NCBI GenBank assembly: GCA_030646035.1
Contig: JAUSMY010000056.1
Location: 193,481 to 257,480, forward strand
From: Thermodesulfovibrionia bacterium
GTDB taxonomy: Bacteria; Nitrospirota; Thermodesulfovibrionia; UBA6902
Length of the DNA: 64,000 nucleotides
Direction of reading: 5' to 3'
Shown here: in pieces, positions 51,411 to 61,345 of the stretch
Numbering within the stretch: position 1 is the first letter of the stretch
How the letters are laid out: every line of letters starts with the position of its first letter
Notes under the pieces: model-generated
What the model was told of the DNA's origin: nothing
Seen by the model: the letters and a program-made list of their open reading frames with translations, nothing else
Database searches by the model: none
Made by a program: the position numbers and the translations under genes

Positions 51411-52748
51411 TTATTTACCTGCCGAAAGGATAAGATCCTTAATGGTCTTGGAGCCGAGGGTGTTTCTTATTGAATCATCAAGCGACTCCATTACAATATT
51501 CACTTCCGGTATGGATGAAGCGCTCTTGACTGCAAGATGTATCTCACCTTTTGAACTTCTTACAACAGATACAATTTCATACAGGGATATAGTATCAATC
51601 TCCTTTGCCGGAATATAAGCAGGCGGGTACTCGTTTGTTTCAATGAGAAGGCCGTTATCTTTAAGAAGTGTGACCATCTTATCTATAGTCTCTTCCGGAA
51701 GGCGCAAATAATTTATTAGTGAATGGATCGTCAAATGCTCTTTGTTATGGTGATAGTTGTAACAGATCAGAAAGGTTATTATCAAAGCGAGCCTTTCTTT
51801 CAGGCTGTTACTGAGGTATAAGACCTTATCCTTTAATCCGATGAGTTCGGGATGCTGATGAAGAAAGGCTATCTGGGCCCCTGCCAAAATAATAAGCCAG
51901 TTGAGGTAGAGCCAGATCATGAACATTAAAAGTATCGCAAACCCTGAGTAAATTGCAGAGTACTTAGTTGAGGAGACCGTAAAGGCTGCGAATCCCCACC
52001 CTGTTGTTTCCCATAAGATACCCGCAAATATCCCTCCTATAAGTGCGGATTTAAATTTTACTTTAGTATTAGGTATGAATAAATAAAAGAACGTGAATGC
52101 CCCGCATACAAGCACATAAGGCAATAATTGGGCAATTACATAAAATAATGACCCGAAAGGTTCAATATTGGTTATCTTACGGACGATAGTATTGCTCGTG
52201 AAAGATGCGGTTATCCCGATAGCTGAAAACATCAGTAGAGGCCCGACAAGCAATATGCTGATATAGTCACTGAACTTTCTGGCAAAACTTCTGGATCTCT
52301 TTATCCTCCATATCGCATTAAAGGCTCCCTCGAACTTCTGGATCACTGATATTACAGTGTACACCAGCAAAGCCATACCAAGAGAACCGAGCACTCCAAC
52401 CTTCATATTATCGACAAAACTGATTATATGGCTGGTGATCTCTGCCCCTTTCTCACCAAAGGGAGCAAGAAACTTTCTCAGAAAGGGTTCCATTACCTGA
52501 TTGTGCAGTCCGAAGCCTTTAAGGATCGATAAACTTACGGCGAGTAAAGGAACCATGGCAAGAAGTGTCGTGTATACAAGCCCCATTGCCCTGAGCGTAA
52601 GCTGGCCTTCAGTGACCTCACGGAATACTACAATAAAGAGCCTGACAGACCAGACCGCCAATGCTTTGAAACGGCTTAGGGAAGATGTGTCGATCTCCCA
52701 TAAGCCTGTCTTTATGAAGTCTGTGATATTTTTTCTGTTATATGCCAT
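51411..52748 (-). CDS. YihY/BrkB family membrane protein with C-terminal winged-helix-like region
   Basis: A 445-aa protein. Residues about 20-300 are the YihY domain with six hydrophobic helices (LRAMGLVYTTLLAMVPLLAVS; GILWETTGWGFAAFTVSSTKYSAIYSGFA). The C-terminal 140 residues are soluble and winged-helix-like (TIHSLINYLRLPEETIDKMVTLLKDNGLL). I start it at ATG 52748, not the in-frame GTG at 52766, because an extended -10 lies between them. Confidence 0.85.
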   Translation of the reverse strand: MAYNRKNITDFIKTGLWEIDTSSLSRFKALAVWSVRLFIVVFREVTEGQLTLRAMGLVYTTLLAMVPLLAVSLSILKGFGLHNQVMEPFLRKFLAPFGEKGAEITSHIISFVDNMKVGVLGSLGMALLVYTVISVIQKFEGAFNAIWRIKRSRSFARKFSDYISILLVGPLLMFSAIGITASFTSNTIVRKITNIEPFGSLFYVIAQLLPYVLVCGAFTFFYLFIPNTKVKFKSALIGGIFAGILWETTGWGFAAFTVSSTKYSAIYSGFAILLMFMIWLYLNWLIILAGAQIAFLHQHPELIGLKDKVLYLSNSLKERLALIITFLICYNYHHNKEHLTIHSLINYLRLPEETIDKMVTLLKDNGLLIETNEYPPAYIPAKEIDTISLYEIVSVVRSSKGEIHLAVKSASSIPEVNIVMESLDDSIRNTLGSKTIKDLILSAGK

Positions 52749-52756
52749 GTGTCTTA

Positions 52757-52765
52757 ATTTTATCA
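52757..52765 (-). promoter_or_regulatory. Extended -10 promoter just before the YihY/BrkB gene
   Basis: On the minus strand TGA-TAAAAT (52765-52757), 8 nt before ATG 52748, so the leader would be about two nucleotides. It directly follows the rpoD terminator, which supports an independent promoter here. Confidence 0.5.
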
Positions 52766-52767
52766 CA

Positions 52768-52807
52768 CAAAAAAGAGACCGGATAATTTTTATATTACCC
52801 GGTCTCT
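52768..52807 (-). terminator. Rho-independent terminator of rpoD
   Basis: On the minus strand AGAGACCGG pairs with CCGGTCTCT, and the stem extends through TAAT/ATTA with one mismatch, around a short A/T loop. A run of T follows (complement of 52769-52774). It lies 26 bp after the rpoD stop. This is the clearest intrinsic terminator in the window. Confidence 0.9.
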
Positions 52808-52833
52808 ATGATGAAGCATTTTACGTTTAAAGC

Positions 52834-54342
52834 CTATATCATGTTTCCTTCAATATTATTAAATCGTTCAACAAAAACATCCTTGATAAAACCGCTGAGA
52901 TATTTGTTTCTGCCGGGGTGTCTCAGTTTTTTCAGGGCTGATACCTCTATCTGCCTGACCCGTTCCCGCGTAACATTAAATGCCTCTCCAACCTCCTCAA
53001 GGGTTAATGAACCATCGCTTTCCAATCCGAAACGTTTCTTAAGGATCTCTGACTCTCTGTAAGAAAGTGTACCAAGCGCCTTTCTCATCTGAACTTTCAA
53101 CTCATCATTAAGAACCAGTTCCAGAGGCGAGTGGGCTGACTTATCTTCTATGAAATCACCCAAAAGGCTGTCTTCTTCCTTACCCATCGGCGTCTCAAGT
53201 GAAACAGGTTCCTTGCATATCTTTAATATCGTCCTTATCTTGCCCAGAGGAAGATCCATTGCCTTGGCAAGCTCTTCAGCATGAGGCTCCCTGCCGAGTT
53301 CCTGAACAAGGTTTTTTGATACCCTTGCAAGTTTATTCATCGACTCTATCATATGAACAGGTATCCTGATAGTCCTTGACTGATCTGCGAGCGCCCTTGT
53401 TATGGACTGCCTGATCCACCAGGTTGCATATGTGCTGAATTTATAGCCTCTCTTATAGTCAAATCTTGTTACTGCCTTCATCAGGCCGATGTTCCCCTCC
53501 TGCATCAGGTCGGAAAGATTGAGACCCTTACAGATATATTTTTTAGCTATGCTTACAACAAGCCTTAAATTTGCCTCTATCAGAATGTTATTGGCCTTAC
53601 TAACCTCAGCCTCCCCTTCGTTTATTTGAACAAGCGAGTTCATGATCCCAGTCTTATTCATTCCAAGGCTGAACTCGATCTCCAATAGCTTAGCCTTATC
53701 ATCTTTAGAGGGCTTCTCACTGCGGGATATCTTGTTGTACATCTCTGCAAATGCCCTGAAATCCAGGACTATCTTTTCAGTGAAAGCGTGATTGAGGTTC
53801 AGCTCTGATAATTTTTTTATTATTATGTTTTTAGATTCTTCAAGTTTTGATCTTATCAATTTAGTCTCAACCGATTTAATCTTTTTATTATGAAGCTCAT
53901 TGAAAAGGATCATCCTTCTGCTGTTGAGCCTTTCAATAGACCTTACATCTTTAAGGAATAGTTCAGCAGCCTTTTTCTCTTTTGACTCCGAAAGGTCTTC
54001 ACTGTTGGCAAGAATATCAGTGATTGATAAATTGTTCTTTTTAAGTTCCTTGGCTGAGGTCAATACCCTTCCGACTGCAAAAGGTGTTGAGAATATCACC
54101 TTGAATATCTTCTCCTTTCCAGCCTCAGCTCTTTTAGCTACATCTACCTCTCCTTTCCTTGTAAGTAAAGGGAATGCGCCCATCTCTTTAAGGTATATCT
54201 CTATCGGGTTGTCTGTTGTCTGCTCATCCCTGGTTACGATCTCTTTAGGTTCTTCAAAAAACAATTCAACATCATTTTCGTTTACAATGACATCTTCGTA
54301 CTCACCTTCAACAACATCAAGCCCTCCAAACAGATTTCTCAT
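52834..54342 (-). CDS. rpoD: Primary-type RNA polymerase sigma factor
   Basis: A 502-aa sigma-70 protein. A short acidic N-terminus replaces a full region 1.1. Region 1.2 follows ([22 protein letters not shown]), then a non-conserved region, regions 2.1-2.4 ([60 protein letters not shown]), region 3 and region 4.2 ([21 protein letters not shown]). Probably the housekeeping factor; TTGACA/TATAAT promoters across the window fit it. AGGAGG-like sequence precedes the ATG. Confidence 0.93.
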   Translation of the reverse strand: MRNLFGGLDVVEGEYEDVIVNENDVELFFEEPKEIVTRDEQTTDNPIEIYLKEMGAFPLLTRKGEVDVAKRAEAGKEKIFKVIFSTPFAVGRVLTSAKELKKNNLSITDILANSEDLSESKEKKAAELFLKDVRSIERLNSRRMILFNELHNKKIKSVETKLIRSKLEESKNIIIKKLSELNLNHAFTEKIVLDFRAFAEMYNKISRSEKPSKDDKAKLLEIEFSLGMNKTGIMNSLVQINEGEAEVSKANNILIEANLRLVVSIAKKYICKGLNLSDLMQEGNIGLMKAVTRFDYKRGYKFSTYATWWIRQSITRALADQSRTIRIPVHMIESMNKLARVSKNLVQELGREPHAEELAKAMDLPLGKIRTILKICKEPVSLETPMGKEEDSLLGDFIEDKSAHSPLELVLNDELKVQMRKALGTLSYRESEILKKRFGLESDGSLTLEEVGEAFNVTRERVRQIEVSALKKLRHPGRNKYLSGFIKDVFVERFNNIEGNMI

Positions 54343-54380
54343 TATTAATCCTCCGAAAATAAATTTAATATATTTCTAAG

Positions 54381-54620
54381 TTATGTGTTATAACGGTTAA
54401 ATATCTCTTTTCTGACAGGGCAGTTACAGATATAGGAGCAGCCGAATGAGAGCCTGTAATAGCAGAAACCGGACTTGCAGGCAGGCTTAATAAAAAGAAC
54501 CATGCCGTTGGAACTATCCTCAACCTCACAAAGGCAATCTCCTTTTCCTGATAAACAGGAAAAACCCATTTTACAATTGCTTGTATCTTTTAAGACATCC
54601 TCACTGACTTTAAGCTGCAT
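54381..54620 (-). CDS. Cysteine-rich small protein of unknown function
   Basis: A 79-aa protein with nine cysteines. Landmarks are NCKMGFSCL, GDCLCEVED, PACKSGFCYYRLSFGC and a C-terminal SYICNCPVRKEIF. A very strong GGAGGAGGA precedes the ATG, so translation is convincing. The Cys layout suggests a metal or Fe-S site. It lies 38 bp upstream of rpoD on the same strand. I do not recognise a characterised family. Confidence 0.75.
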   Translation of the reverse strand: MQLKVSEDVLKDTSNCKMGFSCLSGKGDCLCEVEDSSNGMVLFIKPACKSGFCYYRLSFGCSYICNCPVRKEIFNRYNT

Positions 54621-54887
54621 ATCCTCCTCCTCTTAACCTGCTGCAACTGACAACATTAAATTACGCATCAGAACTCTATAAAAAGCAAGAAAGATGCCCA
54701 AATAGAAAATATTGATTTTATACTGAAATATCAATGGATTAGAATCGACTTGTAAGATTGTGGAAATAGACTGCAGATGAGACAGAATATTATTTTTTAC
54801 GGTTGTTCAGGTTTATCTTACTGGAAACAAAAGAGATTATCTAATTGCAAAAAATGTCTCAGGAGCAAAAAATGTCTATATCCATTA

Positions 54888-56300
54888 TCATGATGGCTGT
54901 TTCTTTCTGATAATGCGTTTATTAAGAGCCTGACGGGTTATCCCCAGGAGAGATGCCGCGACCCCCTGATTTCCGCTTGAGCGTTTAAGTGCTTCTGAAA
55001 CAAGAAAATCATTTACATCCTGCAGGGTCGGGAAGCGTCCTGATATTTCAATGGCGGATCTGGATATGTCTAACGGCACCATCAATTCATTTTTTGAAAG
55101 CGAGGCATTATTCTTCAGGTGATCTCTAAAGCTGTCCATAAAGAGTGTCCCAGTCCCATGCTGCGACACTGCATCAAAGACCATAGCCTGCAGTTCCCGT
55201 ATATTGCCGGGGTAATAAAAGTTAGAAAGCAGGGGGACAAGCTCAATCGGGACTGAAGGTGTCTTCTTGTGTAAAGATTCTGAGGCATCACTTAAAAAAT
55301 GACCTAGCAGCATCGGTATGTCTTCAATGCGTTCACGGAGCGGCGGGATATGTATCAGATGCGCACTGAGCCTGTAATAAAGATCTTTACGAAACTTGCC
55401 GCCAATGGTTTCATTGCCGATGTCCTTATTTGTAGTTGCAATGACGCGGGCGTTGCTCTTCTCAGAAATATCAGACCCGAGAGGATAATATGTACCCTCT
55501 TCAAGAAGGCGCAAGAGCTTTACCTGTGACAATTCGTTGAGATCCCCTATTTCATCAAGAAGAAGTGTCCCGTCTGAAGCCTTGACGATAAGCCCCTTCC
55601 TTTCTCTATCAGCGCCGGTATATGCCCCTTTTTTGTGCCCGAACAGCGTATCAGAAAACATAGTATCATCAAGCCCGGCAACATTCACAGCGATAAAAGG
55701 GCCTTTAACCTTGCTGACATTATGTACAGCCTTTGCAAACAGTTCCTTGCCAACCCCGGTCTCGCCTGTTATACATACAGGTTTTCTGGATCTGGCAATA
55801 GCCTCAATATAATTAAAGATCGACCTCATCTTTTTGTTCTTTGTGATTATCCCGGAAAAAGCATCCTCATTTTCAAGTTCATCTGTCAGTATGCTCTTAC
55901 TTAGATAAGATATCTCATTGCGCAGATTGTACAATTCGATCGCCTTATTAATACTGGAGAAAAAACGGCTCTTTTCAACAGGCTTCACAAGATAATCCAT
56001 TGCGCCTAACCTTATGCACTCAACCGCCTTTTCAATCTCATTGGTTGCAGTCATAATTATCACGGAGATATGTGGGAAATCGTATCTGATCTTGGACAAA
56101 AGTTCCGTGCCGGATAAATGCGGCATTGAAAGGTCAAGCACTATAACAGATATGTTCTCTTTTTGGAGCATAGACATAACGTCACGGCTGTCTTTGAGAG
56201 TTACCGTCTCAATGCCGGATGTACGCAGCAAAAGGCTGTGGCTCAGAAGTATCTGAGGTTCGTCGTCTACCAGAAGCACTTTAGTTTTTTCTGTATTCAT
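54888..56300 (-). CDS. Sigma-54-dependent response regulator (NtrC family)
   Basis: A 470-aa regulator. Receiver domain 1-120 (LLVDDEPQILLS; phospho-Asp at D56 in VIVLDLSMPHLSG) is followed by a AAA+ domain (Walker A GETGVGKELF; sigma-54 contact loop GAYTGA, a common variant of GAFTGA; Walker B GTLLLDEIGDL) and a Fis-type HTH (GNQGVAASLLGITRQALNKRI). It overlaps the multi-PAS kinase gene by 20 bp and is presumably its target. The regulated promoters are not in evidence here. Confidence 0.94.
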   Translation of the reverse strand: MNTEKTKVLLVDDEPQILLSHSLLLRTSGIETVTLKDSRDVMSMLQKENISVIVLDLSMPHLSGTELLSKIRYDFPHISVIIMTATNEIEKAVECIRLGAMDYLVKPVEKSRFFSSINKAIELYNLRNEISYLSKSILTDELENEDAFSGIITKNKKMRSIFNYIEAIARSRKPVCITGETGVGKELFAKAVHNVSKVKGPFIAVNVAGLDDTMFSDTLFGHKKGAYTGADRERKGLIVKASDGTLLLDEIGDLNELSQVKLLRLLEEGTYYPLGSDISEKSNARVIATTNKDIGNETIGGKFRKDLYYRLSAHLIHIPPLRERIEDIPMLLGHFLSDASESLHKKTPSVPIELVPLLSNFYYPGNIRELQAMVFDAVSQHGTGTLFMDSFRDHLKNNASLSKNELMVPLDISRSAIEISGRFPTLQDVNDFLVSEALKRSSGNQGVAASLLGITRQALNKRIIRKKQPS

Positions 56301-59300
56301 TATTGACTATTGGGAGATAAATGGTAACAGTCGTTCCCTTCTCTTCTATGGATTCAAACTTCATGCTGCCTTTGTGATCATTGATAATAGCATATGAAAT
56401 ATAAAGGCCGAGCCCGGTGCCGCCGGTGTCGATCTTTGTTGTGAAGAAGGGTTCAGTGATGCGGTCCATGATATCAGGCGGAATGCCTGCGCCCTCATCT
56501 TTTATAGTTACGATAATGACATTGTCTTTTTGATTATGAAGCGTGGATACACGCACACCGCATTCCTTCTCCGTCAAAGACTGGAGAGCATTAGAAAGAA
56601 GGTTTATAATTACCTGCTCAAAATTCTGTCTGTTGCCTTTTATCAAAGGCAGATTCTTCATATAGTGTGTGCTGAAATGAATGGTATGTTTCTTAATCTG
56701 CGGGCCGAGTATCAATACAGAACTTCTGATAACCTCGTTAATATCAACATCCTCATCAAGATTTGATTTATCAGGCTTTGAAAAGTCCTTTAGGTTGTCA
56801 ACTATTGACTTGATCCTGCCTGCCCCCTCAGTGATGCCTTTCAGCAGTTGGGGCATTGCATTTCGAAGCTCGGAGTAAGGAAGCCCTCCAAGAGAAAGCT
56901 CTTTATCGTTTTTATAATGAGCAGAAAGCAGGCTGCTGACATCTTTCCAGATCATGGATAGCAATTCAGCATTTGTCATTATAAATGCGTTAGGGTTATT
57001 GATCTCATGGGCAACTCCGGAAACAAGCGTGCCGAGTGCTGTCATCTTGTTGGTATGAAGCAGTTTTGCCTGCATAAACTTTTGCTCTTCATCCATCCTG
57101 ACTTTTTCAGTAATATCGGTTATTGAACCGACCCATTTGACAGCCTTGCCATCTTCAAAACCAACCGCCCTTCCCCTCTCTTCCCATACACGATAAGTCC
57201 CGTCCTTGCATATAATGCTGTATTGTGCAGAAAAATCATTCTGGGTTTTTATTGCTTTTTCAAAAGATGCGGCAATCCTTTCGCGGTCTTTGGGATGTAT
57301 GTTCTCCATATGGCCTGAAATAGTGCGCGGAAACTCATCCGGGCCATAACCAAGCAGTCCATCGACATCCCCAAACCAGTACAATACATCATACCTTGTA
57401 TCTGCTTCCCATATAAGGTCTGTTGTTGAATCTGTAATTGCGCGCAGCCGTTTTTCATTATCGATCAGCGACTCCTCAGCCTTTTTCCTTTCCGTTATAT
57501 CAACAACAGCTACAAGAACTTTAGAAAGCGTCTTTTCTGAACCTGACTGCACAGACCATTTTATGGAAATATGGTTCTTCCTGCCCTTAAGATCTTGAGT
57601 TATGCCCTCAGCTTCAAGTTCAAAGTTGTCTTCAGCAGCAGCAATAAGCTCAAGCCTGAAAAGTTCATAAGTCTCCTCACAAAAAACCCTGTGCAGATTT
57701 TCCAGAAACTCCTTTTTACTTTTTGCTTTGTAGATCTCAAGCGTTATTGTGTTTACATCGGTTACCTTAAGCAGTGTCGCGCAGTGCCTGACCTCATCAG
57801 GATGGCTGTAAAAATAATCCCTAAAATCATTTATACCTGCCCTCTTTAATTTATTAATATATTCCTTGATCTCAGAGAAGTCTTTTTCCCAGAGAGATGT
57901 CGGTGAATCCTCAAAAAATCTCCGATAACGTTTTTCGCTCTCCTTCAGTTCGTGCGCAAGCTGAAGACGCTCATTCATCTCATCCAATAATTGCTCATTG
58001 GTTTTCTGCAATTCCGTTGTCCGTTCCCTGACCCTCTCCTCCAGCATATCATGTGCGTTTTTAAGGGCCTGCTCAGAAGCCTTACGGTAAGAAATATCCC
58101 TTACAATATGGGAAACCCCGACAATCTCGTTTTCCTTATTAAACCTGGGCATGGCCCTGACCTCTAAGTGCTTATCAAATGCCGGCTCATACATCTCAAA
58201 AGTGGTAGGCTTACCGGTAGTGATACATTCACAGCTCGCGCATTTTTCAGGCGGAGATGATGTGCGATGATAATACTGATAACATTTAAGCTGTTTACCG
58301 GGGGCTGAATTTGGCAAATGCAGCGTATTAAGCGCGGCCTGGTTTGCCTGAATTATATTAAAATTTTTGTCATGGATAGTGATCATATCGGTTATGTTAT
58401 TAAATGTTTCCTCCCACTCCGTCCTTGACTGAAACAGTTCATTCTCAATCTGCTTTCTTTGGGTTATGTCACGAATAGTGCTGAGCAATACCTCTTTGCC
58501 CTTGAAGATGGTCAGGACTGAATTCACCTCAACAGGCATGGCTGTGCCGTCCTTTCTCAGGTGGGCAGACTCAAATATGGCTTTGCCTCGTTTTGTGATC
58601 TCATCAAAGCGTTCAGACACCCTTGAGGCAAACTCTGGCGAGTCAAGTGCAGAGATATGCATTGAAAGCATCTCTTCCTTTGTATAACCCAGCCGTTTAA
58701 AAGCGATGGAGTTGACATCAATAAAGTTCCCTTTCAGATCAAGAACAAAGACAGCATCATTAACAGATTCAAACAGGTTTCTGAGGTCATTTTCAGATCT
58801 GGTCAATTCTAAAACTGCTTCGTCAAGCATCCTTTCCCTCTGAACATTTTCAGTAATTTCTCTGACCATCTCAATACCCGCTATTATCTTCCCGGATGAA
58901 TCTTTCAAGGGAGACGCCATGATTTCATAGTGTATCTCCCCATCTTCGGTTATTCTGGATTGTTTCGCAGTATGGATCTTGCCATCATTAAAAGCCATTT
59001 CAAGATGGCAGTTTTCACAAACTTTATCCTGCTTCTGATATGCCTTATAGCAATATTCACCAAAATGATCTCCAACAATGTCAATATGCGCCTTATTCTG
59101 GTACATGACCTTGAAATCAAGGTTCTGCATGCTTACAGCTTCACCCATTCCGGCAAGAATACTTTCCGTCTTGGCCTTTTCATCTTCGAGTTTTGCGGTA
59201 CGCTCTTTGACCTCTGACTCAAGGTTGTCGCGGTATTTCATAAGCTCATTTACTGCGCGCTCACGTTCTGCCATGCTCCTTCTTGCCTTGAAAGAACTGA

Positions 59301-59892
59301 ACATGACCGTGCCAAAAAGAAGCAATGACACAATTGACATCGCTTTAGTTATATCTGATATGATCTTATCAAAGGCCGCCTTGCTTGTAGAATTATCAAG
59401 ATAGGTTTCGAAAATAATAACAGCCTTTCCATCTTTCATTACAGGTATATAAGTTTCAAAAACATCGATAGGTATAATATTGCCGTCAAGAGATTTCGTA
59501 TCCTTCTTTGCCTCTTTTGAATAAATATTACCTTTAAGGACGATATCGTAAAAGTACGGGTGTTTATTGATATCGCCTATCTCCCCCTTGTCAGTTGAGT
59601 ATGCAAGCCTGCCGTCAGGTGTAAAGACTTTTATCTTAAAAAGGTTAAAGTTCTTCCTGGCATTATCTATCTCTTTAACAAAATCATCAGAGGAAGTATA
59701 GTTTATAGACAAGTTGTTAATGTCGAAGATCCCGGCGATGTGATTGGATATGTGTACAGAATGCTCTTCTGTTTCCTTCATATGGTATCTGGAAAAAGCA
59801 GGATAGACATATAGTTCGGTAAATATCGGCAGGGATACAACCGCGACTATCGATAAAAGCATAATGTAGACAAGAAACTTATTGGCTTTCAT
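56281..59892 (-). CDS. Multi-PAS hybrid-free sensor histidine kinase (1203 aa)
   Basis: An unusually long sensor kinase. TM1 is about residues 8-28, a periplasmic Cache-like domain about 30-180 and TM2 about 183-203. A coiled coil follows, then four to five PAS/PAC domains (about 245-355, 370-480, 490-610, 660-790, 800-920). The HisKA domain has its phospho-His near 962 (VAHEINNPNAF), and a HATPase domain (NLLSNALQSL, DEGAGIP, GTGLGLYISYA) ends the protein. Two PAS domains contain CxxC-type cysteines (YQKQDKVCENCHLEM; PPEKCASCEC), suggesting redox or metal sensing. Partner of the downstream NtrC-type regulator. Confidence 0.92.
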   Translation of the reverse strand: MKANKFLVYIMLLSIVAVVSLPIFTELYVYPAFSRYHMKETEEHSVHISNHIAGIFDINNLSINYTSSDDFVKEIDNARKNFNLFKIKVFTPDGRLAYSTDKGEIGDINKHPYFYDIVLKGNIYSKEAKKDTKSLDGNIIPIDVFETYIPVMKDGKAVIIFETYLDNSTSKAAFDKIISDITKAMSIVSLLLFGTVMFSSFKARRSMAERERAVNELMKYRDNLESEVKERTAKLEDEKAKTESILAGMGEAVSMQNLDFKVMYQNKAHIDIVGDHFGEYCYKAYQKQDKVCENCHLEMAFNDGKIHTAKQSRITEDGEIHYEIMASPLKDSSGKIIAGIEMVREITENVQRERMLDEAVLELTRSENDLRNLFESVNDAVFVLDLKGNFIDVNSIAFKRLGYTKEEMLSMHISALDSPEFASRVSERFDEITKRGKAIFESAHLRKDGTAMPVEVNSVLTIFKGKEVLLSTIRDITQRKQIENELFQSRTEWEETFNNITDMITIHDKNFNIIQANQAALNTLHLPNSAPGKQLKCYQYYHRTSSPPEKCASCECITTGKPTTFEMYEPAFDKHLEVRAMPRFNKENEIVGVSHIVRDISYRKASEQALKNAHDMLEERVRERTTELQKTNEQLLDEMNERLQLAHELKESEKRYRRFFEDSPTSLWEKDFSEIKEYINKLKRAGINDFRDYFYSHPDEVRHCATLLKVTDVNTITLEIYKAKSKKEFLENLHRVFCEETYELFRLELIAAAEDNFELEAEGITQDLKGRKNHISIKWSVQSGSEKTLSKVLVAVVDITERKKAEESLIDNEKRLRAITDSTTDLIWEADTRYDVLYWFGDVDGLLGYGPDEFPRTISGHMENIHPKDRERIAASFEKAIKTQNDFSAQYSIICKDGTYRVWEERGRAVGFEDGKAVKWVGSITDITEKVRMDEEQKFMQAKLLHTNKMTALGTLVSGVAHEINNPNAFIMTNAELLSMIWKDVSSLLSAHYKNDKELSLGGLPYSELRNAMPQLLKGITEGAGRIKSIVDNLKDFSKPDKSNLDEDVDINEVIRSSVLILGPQIKKHTIHFSTHYMKNLPLIKGNRQNFEQVIINLLSNALQSLTEKECGVRVSTLHNQKDNVIIVTIKDEGAGIPPDIMDRITEPFFTTKIDTGGTGLGLYISYAIINDHKGSMKFESIEEKGTTVTIYLPIVNNEYRKN

Positions 59893-59983
59893 ATGATCAA
59901 TTAAGACAAAGGCAAGAGTTTAAATATTATCCATTAAATATATTATACATATTGCTGAAACCAAGAAAAGACCACCTGACTCA

Positions 59984-60598
59984 TTAGTGCTTATCTGACT
60001 TATATATAAACAGGTTGAAGTCATACAAACCCTTATTTTGCCTGAGGGCGACGTAAGGTGAAATATCAGCTGCCGCAAAATCATAAATATCCTCGGGTGA
60101 GATGTAGTGAAGCTCGAAGTCCTTTCTCGGGTCATGTGAAGAAAGCGCATTAAAAACAAGGGTATGACGGCAGTGCTTGAAGAGTCTCGAAAGCACATTC
60201 TTCACAGTCTCATAAATACCTTCTAACTTAAGATTAAAGACACCGCACAGGAAAATATAATCAAAATCCTCATCCAGCGTATCTTTCTCAATATCAAAGA
60301 TCTCAAACCTGCATTGTGGAAACTTTCTTCTGGCTAAAGCGACCATATCCTTATTAATATCAAATCCAACATAATCAACATCGATCCCCATATCCGTAAG
60401 AAACTGATAAAAGTCCCCTTTGCCGCACCCGTAATCAAGGACCTTGCAGCCGCTGATATCCCCATTGAGATTGAGCAGGGATTCAAAACGGAGGAGCTGT
60501 CCCTGCCCGGTCCATTTTACAGCGGCTGGCGTGTCACCGTGAAAGTTCAGGGACTTACTGTAATAGGAGATAACATATTCCTTTGAAAGCTCATCCAT
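59984..60598 (-). CDS. Class I SAM-dependent methyltransferase
   Basis: A 204-aa methyltransferase: motif I KVLDYGCGKGDFYQFLTDMG, post-I acidic VDYVGFDINKDMV, and FDYIFLCGVFNLKLEG. The N-terminal YVISYYSKSLNFHGDTPAAVKW is typical of a small uncharacterised group. It starts 1 bp after the CinA-like stop, so the two are co-transcribed. Substrate unknown. Confidence 0.85.
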   Translation of the reverse strand: MDELSKEYVISYYSKSLNFHGDTPAAVKWTGQGQLLRFESLLNLNGDISGCKVLDYGCGKGDFYQFLTDMGIDVDYVGFDINKDMVALARRKFPQCRFEIFDIEKDTLDEDFDYIFLCGVFNLKLEGIYETVKNVLSRLFKHCRHTLVFNALSSHDPRKDFELHYISPEDIYDFAAADISPYVALRQNKGLYDFNLFIYKSDKH

Positions 60599-60599
60599 A

Positions 60600-61337
60600 T
60601 TACTCTATTTTTATAATGCCCTCTCCGGGGAGTTTTTCAATAAGTTTCCTCATTGCTCTTTCCAATGAGTCCATAGACCTGGATTCGACTGTAACAATAA
60701 GATTAAAATCATCGCACTCCAAAATGGGGTACGACCCTATGGTGATGCCATTCTCCGAGGAATCCAGTTCGCTCAGCACTGCGGCAACATCAGACTCACG
60801 TGTCTTTAGAAATATTTTATTCAGATATATGGAAGATGATGCGAACCTCTCCCTGATGAGGGGAAACTTGTTCTTAAGGTAGCCGGGGATTCCGGGAAAG
60901 ATATATATGTTCTTAAAATTAACAACGGGAAACCGCATTTTTTCATTAAAGATAATATCAGAACCGTCAGGCACATCGGCCATCTTCAACACTGCGTCAT
61001 TCATAGAGTCATATAACGATGATAAAATATTCCTGATCAAAGGGCTGCGCACAAGCCTGACACCAAAGCCCTGCGCGATACCTTCCATTGTGACATCATC
61101 ATGTGTGGGGCCCACCCCGCCGGTCGTGAATACAAAGTCATATGCAACGGAGAAATCCCTTGCTTCCTTTCCTATGACATCGAGTTCATCAGGTATCACT
61201 GATATGCGCCTGACATCAACGCCTAACGACCTGAGTTCAGCTGCAAGATAGTAAGAATTCACATCCTGCACCTTGCCGGAGAGTATCTCATTGCCGATTA
61301 TGATAATGCCTGCTGTATTTATGCCTTTATCTTCCAT
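60600..61337 (-). CDS. Molybdopterin-binding-fold protein (CinA N-terminal type)
   Basis: A 245-aa MoCF/CinA-N domain protein: AGIIIIGNEILSGKVQDVNSY and the signature FTTGGVGPTHDDVTMEGIA. CinA N-domains act as ADP-ribose/CoA pyrophosphatase or nicotinamide-related enzymes; the NMN deamidase C-domain is absent. Its ATG is 8 nt after a minus-strand TAAAAT, with no Shine-Dalgarno. Confidence 0.87.
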   Translation of the reverse strand: MEDKGINTAGIIIIGNEILSGKVQDVNSYYLAAELRSLGVDVRRISVIPDELDVIGKEARDFSVAYDFVFTTGGVGPTHDDVTMEGIAQGFGVRLVRSPLIRNILSSLYDSMNDAVLKMADVPDGSDIIFNEKMRFPVVNFKNIYIFPGIPGYLKNKFPLIRERFASSSIYLNKIFLKTRESDVAAVLSELDSSENGITIGSYPILECDDFNLIVTVESRSMDSLERAMRKLIEKLPGEGIIKIE

Positions 61338-61345
61338 ACTTATTC

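Noticed and set aside
52749-52766. GTG start of the YihY/BrkB gene at 52766
   Set aside because: An extended -10 promoter lies between it and the ATG at 52748, and no ribosome site supports the GTG.
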